Shown piece by piece: positions 35,172 to 42,618 of a stretch of DNA of 64,000 nucleotides; position 1 is the stretch's first letter, and each line of letters starts with the position of its first letter. The position numbers and the translations under genes were made by a program. The stretch is from Oscillatoriales cyanobacterium (GTDB taxonomy: Bacteria; Cyanobacteriota; Cyanobacteriia; Cyanobacteriales; Microcoleaceae). The notes beneath the pieces are model-generated. The model did not search any database. It worked only from the letters and a program-made list of their open reading frames with translations, and was not told the origin of the DNA. The stretch is taken from contig RDYN01000052.1 in assembly GCA_004293365.1 (NCBI GenBank), positions 34,097 to 98,096 on the forward strand, in the 5' to 3' direction.

Positions 35172-35574
35172 AACCTCTCGATCGGCATAACCTCTAGGAT
35201 AACACCGAGAGGCCTATCGACAGGGCTTACAGGCCATCGATTTGAGAACCGCAGATTGGGGTAAATTTCGCCAATCTAGCACGATCCGCTACAGTTTTCG
35301 CGATTTTTTTCCAGTCCTGAAAGCGCTTTGGGAAGTGCGCGCCACCCGTCCGAAACCGACTTTTTTGGAACCTAATCAAAGAATAAAATAAAATTTAGGA
35401 GCGCTCTATTTAATATTAGAGTTCTTAAAAAGAGGACTAAAGTCCTCACTACAAACGTTTTTTTTTAGATAAGCGAAAATCATGTAAGTCCAAGAGTTGT
35501 GAGTTGGGACTTAAACAAAATAGCCAACGGAAATCACAACTCATAACTCGCCAGTTGTGGTAGCCCTACATAAC
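35172..35574. other. Intergenic region with one repeat arm
   Basis: 403 bp. Contains AGAGGACTAAAGTCCTCACT (about 35431-35455), one arm of the dispersed family, and otherwise nothing I can support. Confidence 0.6.
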
Positions 35575-35802
35575 TTACTTGCGTTTATAAAGTTCCGAGA
35601 GCTTCCAATTTATGCTCACCATCAAGAAATTTTCTAGAGCCTTAAAATATTCTTGGGTGCTATTTTCAATAATTTGAGATACCGTTTCAGACTTAACCTT
35701 TGCCGAGAATTCGTCAGCGGTTTCTGCTGCTTTTTCCGATTGGGATTGTGCAGAAAAATTCTCAAGGCTGACTTGTGGCTGCTGATTTTGTTCTTCGGTC
35801 AT
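35575..35802 (-). CDS. Small hydrophilic protein of unknown function
   Basis: 75 residues from the ATG at 35802, chosen because GGAGGTGA lies seven bases upstream; the longer frame lacks a site. The first half is Gln/Ser/Glu-rich and likely disordered (TEEQNQQPQVSLENFSAQSQ). The second half is an amphipathic helix (IIENSTQEYFKALENFLMVS). No family recognised. The strong ribosome site argues that it is real. Confidence 0.65.
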   Translation of the reverse strand: MTEEQNQQPQVSLENFSAQSQSEKAAETADEFSAKVKSETVSQIIENSTQEYFKALENFLMVSINWKLSELYKRK

Positions 35803-36187
35803 TTCTGAGTCACCTCCTTGAGTGATTGCATACATAACCCTTACTACAAATCCAATTTATGTGTATCCGGGATTTGGAAATTAAATTTTTCTCTACCCGA
35901 CAATCGCATTAACAACTGACTTCAAACTTTTAAGTTCATTTGTGAGTTATCTTCAAAAGCACTTATGCACATTCCATCAGAAACCCAATTCTTTGGCGTA
36001 AAATCCTATTGAATTCAAAATTAGCCCTACTGCGGGTGATGCACATCACTGAATTGTTATATTTACGTAACAGTAATATTTCCGGAATTATGATATTGTT
36101 AAAGCTTAACAATTAATTTGACTGCGATCGCTCTCAAGCTGAAAGCAAGGGTCTGGAAAATATTAAGAAACTGAAGGTGTAGAGCCG
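35803..36187. other. Divergent intergenic region, 385 bp
   Basis: Between the small protein and the transaldolase-like gene. No gene or repeat seen; it must hold both promoters. Confidence 0.55.
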
Positions 36188-36826
36188 ATGGCGATTTATG
36201 TTGATACTGCAATTGTAGCGGAAGCCAAACGGGCGAGCAAGTTCGGGTGGATAGCGGGAATTACTACTAATCCGACACTTTTGGCAAAAAGCGAGCTATC
36301 TCCTAAGGAGACACTCAAACAACTGGCACAACTGATTCCTGGAGAAGTGTACTATCAGCTAACAGCATCTGATTTTGATGGCATGGTAGTAGAAGGAAAG
36401 GCAGCTTTTGGATTAATTGGACAACAGACAGTTTTGAAAGTTCCAGCAACGGCGGCGGGCTTCCAAGCAGTAGCCCATTTGTCGCCGGAAATTCCTTGTG
36501 CAGTGACGGCTATTTACAGTGCAGCCCAGGCCGTTGTTGCCGCAGAAGCCTGCGCTAAATATGCGATCGCCTACGTGAATCGCGCCACCAGACTCCTCGG
36601 AGACGGTTTTGCTTTAGTGCGGGATATGGCAAATGTTTTGCAGAGAACGAATACAGAGATTTTGGCAGCCAGCATTAAATCGCCGGAAGAAGCGGTAAAG
36701 ACTTTATTAGCCGGCGCTCATCATTTGACATTACCTTTGGACGTATTGCAAGCAATGGCCGTTCACGAATTGTCCCAGCAAACAGTAGATGAATTTGCCA
36801 AAAACGGGCGAGGAATTTTCGGATAA
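36188..36826 (+). CDS. Transaldolase/fructose-6-phosphate aldolase-like protein
   Basis: 212 residues, the size of the small FSA/TalC class. Marks: the opening IYVDTA, GWIAGITTNPTLLAKSE, VLKVPATAAGFQA with the Schiff-base Lys, and CAVTAIYSAAQAVVAAEACA. It would transfer or cleave dihydroxyacetone units of sugar phosphates in the cytosol. Transaldolase or F6P aldolase activity cannot be separated by sequence alone. A single gene. Confidence 0.88.
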   Translation: MAIYVDTAIVAEAKRASKFGWIAGITTNPTLLAKSELSPKETLKQLAQLIPGEVYYQLTASDFDGMVVEGKAAFGLIGQQTVLKVPATAAGFQAVAHLSPEIPCAVTAIYSAAQAVVAAEACAKYAIAYVNRATRLLGDGFALVRDMANVLQRTNTEILAASIKSPEEAVKTLLAGAHHLTLPLDVLQAMAVHELSQQTVDEFAKNGRGIFG

Positions 36827-36857
36827 TACCAAATCCCTTTGCAAAATCTCTTGATTA

Positions 36858-36965
36858 TTTTGTAATTGGTAATTGGTAATTGGTCATTGGTAATTGTTAA
36901 TTGTTAATTGTTAATTGTTAATTGTTAATTCTGTCAACAGTCAACAGTCAACAGTCAACAGTCAA
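36858..36965. repeat. Three adjoining period-7 microsatellites
   Basis: AATTGGT runs into AATTGTT (about nine units together), then CAACAGT repeats five times up to the stop of the kinase gene. All share the seven-base period. Confidence 0.95.
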
Positions 36966-36969
36966 CCGA

Positions 36970-39039
36970 TTATGGCATTCGCCAAATCTTAATCGTGCGA
37001 TCGGGACTGCCGCTCATCAAAGTCTTGCTATCTCTAGAAATAGCCACAGAATTCACAAACTGGCCGTGACCAGAAAGAGTGTTTCTTTCTTTTCCCGTCT
37101 TCAAATCCCACACTATAATATCTCCGCCCCCGCTGATCAAACTGCGACTGTCGGGACTAAAGGCGATCGTCCTCACCCAGTTGGAATGGCCCTTAAAAGT
37201 GCGAGTGCGCCTCCCGTCTTGCACGTTCGACAAACGGATTGTATTGTCGCTGCTAGCACTAGCCACAACTCGCCCGTTCGGGCTAAAAGCCACAGCATTA
37301 ACCGCGCCCCCGTGGCCGGTGATAATTCTTCTGACTTCTCCGGCGTCAAGATTCCACAAACGCACAGTCTTGTCCTCACTGCCGCTAGCCAGAGTTTGAC
37401 CGTCTCGCGAGAGAGCGATCGCGTTTACTGCTCCAGTGTGGCCGGTCAAAGTCAGCAACCTGCTGCCGGTTCTGACATTCCACAAGCGAACAGTTTTGTC
37501 ATCGCTGCCGCTAGCCAGATTTTGACCGTCGCTGCTAAAGGCGATCGCGTTGACGGGGGCTTTGTGAGCGGGAATTGTCCGCATCCGCCGCCCCGTCTTC
37601 AAATCCCACAAAATCACATTATTGTCGCCGCCGCCGCTGGCCAAAATCGAGTTGTCCGGGCTCACCGCCAGCGTGTTGACCGATTTTTTAGAATGCACCG
37701 GATTCAGAGTCCGCACCAGGCGTCCCGTCCTCACATTCCAAATTCTAATCGTCCCAAAGCTGGCGCTGACCAAAGTTTGACCGTCCGGCGACAGGGCGAT
37801 CGCATTTACACTTCCGACATTATCCAAACTTCTTTGCAAAAACTGACTGCTAGGCAAACTAGAAAGCAGCCACACCGGATTTGCCGGAAACAACCCGTAA
37901 CGCAGCGAACCGTAAATTTGAGACGCGCCAATACCCAGCATCAAAACAGCAGCGCCCGCCAGCAACTTCTTTTTCCAATCTAAAACCTCTTGCTCCGGCT
38001 TGTTCAAGCCAGCAGAATTCAGAGGTCTGAGGCGGTTGACGGAAGTCTGCTTCGTCGCCCCAGACGCCCCGGAAGTTCCGCCACGAATTTTAGTTTGCCC
38101 CGTCGTCGATGGCAACTGAGTTGGCAACTGAGTTTCCGCGCCGTCGAGATTAATTTCCTCCAAGCACTGCAAAACCATCTGCGGACTTTGAGGTCGATTT
38201 CCTGGAAAAGGCGCCATCAGGTAATCGATGACATTAGCCAAGGGGTCGGAAACCTGAGGAGCTCCTTTGCGCCACATTAATCTGCCCGTGCGGGGGTTCT
38301 CTGGGAACGCAGTCGGCGGCTTCCCAGTCAGCAAATAAACAAAAGTGCGCCCCAGAGCAAAAAAATCCGACTGCGGAACAGCCTTGCCATTAGTTTGTTC
38401 GGGCGGCGTGTAGCCAGGGGAAACAATGCCAGTGACATTTTGCCCCTGGCCCACCTTAGCGAAATAAGTCGCCGACACTTCCCGAGCAGTCCCGAAGTCA
38501 ATCAGCACTAGCTGCCCGTTCGGCTTGCACATAATATTGTGCGGCTTGATATCCCGATGAAAATAGTTGAGTCGGTGAACTTGGTCTAAAATTTCCGACA
38601 GTTGTTTGAGCCAGTTCAGAGCTTGTTCTTGACTGATCGGGCGGCCCCGATGTTTCAGCCAGTCTTGCAAATTGGCCCCAGCAATTTTCTCCATCACCAG
38701 ACAGTGAAAAGACTCTGTGCTGTGAGCTGGCGAAAATGTAAAATAACCGTCGCGATCGACCTTTGGAATACCTGGATGTCTCAGCCTGACCAATACGTCG
38801 GCTTCTTGCTTAAACAGTTCTACAGCTTTGGGATGTTCTTTCAGCAGGACTTTGAGCACTCTTCGGGCGCCGTTGTCGTCCACTTCAAATGTTCTGCCAA
38901 AGCCACCGCCTCCGAGAGGCGCGACTAGCCGATATCTACCTTGCAACAAAAGTTCAGACCCGCAGTGGATACACGCGGATTTACCAGAGTTGGCTGGATC
39001 GGAGGGATTCGGGCATTTGGGATTGAGGCAATAACTCAC
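36970..39039 (-). CDS. Serine/threonine protein kinase with WD40 repeats
   Basis: 689 residues. An N-terminal Cys-rich knuckle (YCLNPKCPNPSDP, then CIHCGSELL) precedes a protein kinase: glycine loop LGGGGFGRTFEV, Lys in VLKVLLKEH, HRDIKPHNIM, DFGTAREV and GYTPPEQTNG. A membrane span (LLAGAAVLMLGIGASQIYGS) near 350-370 follows, then seven WD40 repeats such as GQNLASGSDDKTVRLWNVRT that would form an outside propeller. This is the common cyanobacterial Pkn2/WD40 layout; targets unknown. Transposon relics fill its upstream region. Confidence 0.95.
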   Translation of the reverse strand: MSYCLNPKCPNPSDPANSGKSACIHCGSELLLQGRYRLVAPLGGGGFGRTFEVDDNGARRVLKVLLKEHPKAVELFKQEADVLVRLRHPGIPKVDRDGYFTFSPAHSTESFHCLVMEKIAGANLQDWLKHRGRPISQEQALNWLKQLSEILDQVHRLNYFHRDIKPHNIMCKPNGQLVLIDFGTAREVSATYFAKVGQGQNVTGIVSPGYTPPEQTNGKAVPQSDFFALGRTFVYLLTGKPPTAFPENPRTGRLMWRKGAPQVSDPLANVIDYLMAPFPGNRPQSPQMVLQCLEEINLDGAETQLPTQLPSTTGQTKIRGGTSGASGATKQTSVNRLRPLNSAGLNKPEQEVLDWKKKLLAGAAVLMLGIGASQIYGSLRYGLFPANPVWLLSSLPSSQFLQRSLDNVGSVNAIALSPDGQTLVSASFGTIRIWNVRTGRLVRTLNPVHSKKSVNTLAVSPDNSILASGGGDNNVILWDLKTGRRMRTIPAHKAPVNAIAFSSDGQNLASGSDDKTVRLWNVRTGSRLLTLTGHTGAVNAIALSRDGQTLASGSEDKTVRLWNLDAGEVRRIITGHGGAVNAVAFSPNGRVVASASSDNTIRLSNVQDGRRTRTFKGHSNWVRTIAFSPDSRSLISGGGDIIVWDLKTGKERNTLSGHGQFVNSVAISRDSKTLMSGSPDRTIKIWRMP

Positions 39040-39104
39040 GAAGCCACATAACCCTGATTGAGGTTGCTGCTACACAAAACTTAGCTAAACTTTCTCAAGT
39101 CTCA

Positions 39105-39236
39105 CTATTCAATCAAGATTGCTCTTGAAGGGTCTGCTTCCTGCTTCACCCAAGGGAGTCGGCTCCTTCTTGTCCACAGGCGTAAATTCGGATGTAGCCC
39201 ATCCTAATCCAAAAAACAATTCTAGCGGTCGCTTTT
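39105..39236 (-). pseudogene. Relic of a TnpB-type protein C-terminus, copy A
   Basis: The minus strand reads RMGYIRIYACGQEGADSLG and, after a shift, VKQEADPSRAILIE then stop. This matches the end of IS200/IS605 OrfB/TnpB proteins (a VGH-x-x-x-x-A-x-G step followed by a short tail). It aligns with copy B, which reads TVGHTGIYASGEDTFT. Only the tail remains. Confidence 0.4.
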
Positions 39237-39880
39237 AGCCATGAGTCACCCACTATTTTCAGCCAATGCATTGCAGATATCATAGCCTTTCTAGACTTAT
39301 CTTGTCCAGCGAGCTTTAACTAAGTTTAGATAACTATTTCGCCCTGTAAGTTAACCTCTATCAAGTTTTACTTTGGCACTCTCAGCACTCTTGGTGACTG
39401 AGATTCTTGGTTCAACGAAGTCACTTGCTTGCGACTGGATTACTCCAGGTCAAGTAAAAGTGTCTTCTCCTGAAGCGTAAATTCCGGTATGCCCTACCGT
39501 ACTCGATCGATCGTCTCGATCTAGTCAGGTTTTTGTTCAAATGCGAGTTTTCCTAGACGGCAACACCGATCGGTGTGACTGCGTACTCAACAATCCAGTT
39601 AAGTTTTTACGTTGTCTAGTTATACTCAATTTTCAACCTGCGACGATCGTATCACACCCAGTACAAGACTGATGAGCACTCTTGATTTAAATCCTTCGCG
39701 TCGCTAATGTCAAGCGGAGTGAACTCTAGCTCGTTTTCCGCTTTCCATTGTACGATCGCTCCGGAGCACTCTGGAAGGAAGAAATAAAAGAGAGGGAGAA
39801 AGGGGGAGAGGGGGAGAGGGGGAGAGGGGGAGATGGGGAGAGTGGGGGACAAACATCTGCCTAATGCCTTTTCCATCTTC
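39237..39880. other. Gene-poor stretch upstream of the WD40 kinase
   Basis: Besides relic B it contains no supported gene. The frame at 39652-39969 on the minus strand is mostly translated GGGGAGA microsatellite (39795-39840, period 7) and tandem repeat, and is not counted as a gene. Confidence 0.6.
39368..39524 (-). pseudogene. Relic of a TnpB-type protein C-terminus, copy B
   Basis: The minus strand reads LDRDDRSSTVGHTGIYASGE, echoing the last RuvC Asp region (DRDxNAAxNI) joined by a deletion to the C-terminal tail. After frame changes it reads SRKQVTSLNQESQSPRVLRV and a stop. Stops and frameshifts make it non-coding. Confidence 0.45.
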
Positions 39881-40225
39881 CTTCCTTCTGCTTTCTTCCC
39901 TCTTCCCGATGACGGCATAACTGATGGGTAATCGGGAATTCTATCCGTTACATCCGTTAAATCCCGCACATTGCGAGTAAGGCCGAACTTCCTTCTGCTT
40001 TCTTCCCTAGGACTTCTTTCTTCCCGATGACGGCATAACTGATGGGTAATCGGGAATTCTATCCGTTACATGAGTTAAATCCCGCACATTGCGAGTAAGG
40101 CCGAACTTCCTTCTGCTTTCTTCCCTAGGACTTCCCTCTTCCCGATGACGGCATAACTGATGGGTAATCGGGAATTCTATCCGTTACATGAGTTAAATCC
40201 CGCACATTTCTCGTTGCCGAACTTC
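39881..40225. repeat. Three tandem copies of a ~107-118-bp unit
   Basis: Units start CTTCCTTCTGCTTTCTTCCC at 39881, 39988 and 40106. They contain CCCGATGACGGCATAACTGA, TCGGGAATTCTATCCGTTAC and CCCGCACATTGCGAGTAAGG. Copies 2 and 3 carry an extra TAGGACTTC block of 11 bp; copy 3 is cut at its end. Not coding in any consistent frame. Confidence 0.92.
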
Positions 40226-40253
40226 CGACTTCACGCTTGACTTCTTTACCCTT

Positions 40254-41375
40254 TTAAACGAGTCCTTCGATTACGGGATGGAAGAAAAACGCCAGCGCCA
40301 AAACCGCATAAGCAGCCAACAGCAAAGTACCTTCGAGCCAGTTAGACTTGCCATCAGAACTGATAGAATTCGCAATCAGCACCGACACCGTAACTGCTAC
40401 AAGTTCAAACGGATTGAAGTTCAAGTCCATCGGTTGGCCCACGATAAAACCCACCAAAACCAACAGCGGGGCAACAAACAAAGCAATTTGCAAACTCGAG
40501 CCCATAGCCACAGAAACCGACAAATCCATTTTATTTTTCATCGCCACCGTCACCGCCGTCGTGTGTTCGGCAGCATTGCCAATAATCGGCACTAAAATCA
40601 CCCCGGTAAACAGTGATGTCAGCCCCAAACGCGCCGTCGCTTCTTCTAGACTACTAACCAGGAGTTCTGACTCGATCGCCACCATGACGGTACAGGCCAA
40701 CAGTACCGAAATCCACAACGGTAGATTCACCTTGTGGTCGGGACTGTCTGGTGCTAAGTTACTTTCGGCTAATTCTTCGAGACCTTCGACTTCTGCGACC
40801 CCTACATCGTAAAGATAACTGTGGGTTTTCATCGAAAACAGCAGAGTCAGCACGTAGACAATAATCAGGACTATCGCAACAGCGCTAGAGAGATTTTGCA
40901 TAGTTTCCGGGGCGATGCCGATAGAAGTGACATTAACAGCCGTCGGCACCAAAATGGCAATCACAGCTAAGTTCATCGCGGAAGCATTCAACCGCGCGAC
41001 TGTGGGCTGAAATTCTTGTTCTTTGTAGCGCAAGCCGCCTAGCAGCATTGCAAATCCCATCACCAGCAGTAAGTTGCTGATAATTGAACCGGTGATGCTG
41101 GCCTTAACAACATCTATTAGTCCGGCGTTGAGGGCGACGATGCCGATAATCAATTCCGTGGCATTTCCGAAGGTAGCATTCAGCAAACCCCCCAAGTTGG
41201 CGCCGAGGACAACGGCGATTTCTTCGGTGGCCGTACCCATCCAGGCTGCTAAAGGGATGATGGCTAGGGCGGAGGTGATGAAGATTGTGGAGGATTCCCA
41301 GCCGAGAAAGTGTCCGGCGATCGAAACTGGGATAAATAGCAGCAGGCTGGAAATTATGTTGGTTGTGTTTAGCAT
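40254..41375 (-). CDS. Ca2+/H+ antiporter (CAX family)
   Basis: 373 residues, about 11 membrane spans in two homologous halves. Both signature repeats are present: GNLGGLLNATFGNATELIIG-like in the first half (GANLGGLLNATFGNATELII) and IGNAAEHTTAVTVAMKNKMD in the second, each with the Glu that binds the cation. An acidic loop (EVEGLEELAESNLAPD) splits the halves. It exports cytosolic Ca2+ in exchange for protons at the plasma or thylakoid membrane. Confidence 0.95.
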   Translation of the reverse strand: MLNTTNIISSLLLFIPVSIAGHFLGWESSTIFITSALAIIPLAAWMGTATEEIAVVLGANLGGLLNATFGNATELIIGIVALNAGLIDVVKASITGSIISNLLLVMGFAMLLGGLRYKEQEFQPTVARLNASAMNLAVIAILVPTAVNVTSIGIAPETMQNLSSAVAIVLIIVYVLTLLFSMKTHSYLYDVGVAEVEGLEELAESNLAPDSPDHKVNLPLWISVLLACTVMVAIESELLVSSLEEATARLGLTSLFTGVILVPIIGNAAEHTTAVTVAMKNKMDLSVSVAMGSSLQIALFVAPLLVLVGFIVGQPMDLNFNPFELVAVTVSVLIANSISSDGKSNWLEGTLLLAAYAVLALAFFFHPVIEGLV

Positions 41376-41723
41376 TTAAATTCTGAAAAGCTCCCAACCG
41401 TCAATCATAGCCTGCCAGCAAGTTTAGCCAAGGGGAGGGGGAAAGGAATTGGATGCTGGTTTAAGGCTATTGGCGATCGCACTCACGTTTTTTGGTCAGA
41501 AGTTGGCGAAGATACTTAATAAAATTGAAAAGGTCGATCGATAATTTGAAAATGACTCAGCCGAGAACTAAGCTGCTACACAGATAAATTGCCTGTTCTG
41601 AAGATGAGAGAGTGCGCGAGTATCAAGATATCTGACAGTTCGTGGCGGGAGCTAAAATTCGATGCCAGAATTAGAGTGTCAACGAACAACCAACAGCTAT
41701 ATCGTTCCAGGAGTTTTGTCAAC
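41376..41723. other. Divergent intergenic region, 348 bp
   Basis: Between the antiporter and ndhK. No gene visible; in particular no ndhC, which normally precedes ndhK. Confidence 0.6.
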
Positions 41724-42440
41724 ATGAATTCACCTGACATGACACGAGATATTGCTTCAGAAGATTTGTCGATCGCCAATCCGGCTGCTTATCCCGAAGT
41801 TACGCAACAGCTATCGGAAAACGTAATTTTCACAACCGTCGATGACCTTTACAACTGGGCAAAAATGTCCAGCCTGTATCCGCTGATGTTTGGCACTGCT
41901 TGCTGCTTCATTGAGTTTAGCGCCATGCTCGCTTCCCGCTTCGATTTGGATCGATTAGGTGTATTTCCCCGGATGTCTCCCCGACAGGCAGATTTGATGA
42001 TTACCGCCGGCACGATTACCATGAAGTACGCTCCTGTGTTGGTGCGGCTGTACGAACAAATGCCCGAACCCAAATACGTGATTGCAATGGGCGCTTGCAC
42101 GATTACGGGCGGAATGTTTAGTGCAGATTCTCCGACTGTTGTGCGCGGTGTGGACAAGCTAATTCCGGTGGATGTTTATTTACCTGGATGTCCGCCGCGG
42201 CCGGAAGCGATTATGGATGCGATCGTCAAACTCCGCAAGAAAATTGCCAACGACAGCTTGCAAGAAAGGCAAAAGACGGAACCAACCCACCGCTATTACA
42301 CCCGCCCTCACCGGATGAACGTTGTGCAGCTAATTCACGACGGAAAATACCTGGAAACCCATCAGGTGCCGCCTGAACTTGTCGCATCGGGATTGCCTGT
42401 TGTACGGGAGTTGGAATCGATTCGGGCGATCGAAGTTTGA
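41724..42440 (+). CDS. ndhK: NAD(P)H-quinone oxidoreductase subunit K
   Basis: 238 residues from the ATG at 41724, ten bases after AGGAG; the longer frame is not conserved. NdhK holds iron-sulfur cluster N2 in the NDH-1 peripheral arm: Cys pair in [12 protein letters not shown], Cys in [11 protein letters not shown] and [14 protein letters not shown], so all four ligands are present. In cyanobacteria the order is usually ndhC-ndhK-ndhJ. Here neither ndhC nor ndhJ is next to it. Confidence 0.96.
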   Translation: MNSPDMTRDIASEDLSIANPAAYPEVTQQLSENVIFTTVDDLYNWAKMSSLYPLMFGTACCFIEFSAMLASRFDLDRLGVFPRMSPRQADLMITAGTITMKYAPVLVRLYEQMPEPKYVIAMGACTITGGMFSADSPTVVRGVDKLIPVDVYLPGCPPRPEAIMDAIVKLRKKIANDSLQERQKTEPTHRYYTRPHRMNVVQLIHDGKYLETHQVPPELVASGLPVVRELESIRAIEV

Positions 42441-42618
42441 CGATGATTGAAACCAACTAGCACAGGAGACTGCACCATTCCGCTGTTTTGTCCTCCCTCA
42501 ACTGAAATGAACACGATTTCACCAAGAGCCAGGTTGTTGGGGAGGATAGAAAGATGGTGTCATTTAACCGTGCTGGTTTAGGTATGGTAGATGAAGTAGC
42601 GATGAAATTTATAATTTG

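Noticed and set aside
36922..37983. 353-residue frame antisense to the WD40 kinase
   Set aside because: It arises from the repetitive WD40 coding sequence read on the wrong strand.
39652..39969. 105-residue minus-strand frame
   Set aside because: Half of it is translated GGGGAGA microsatellite and tandem repeat; no ribosome site.
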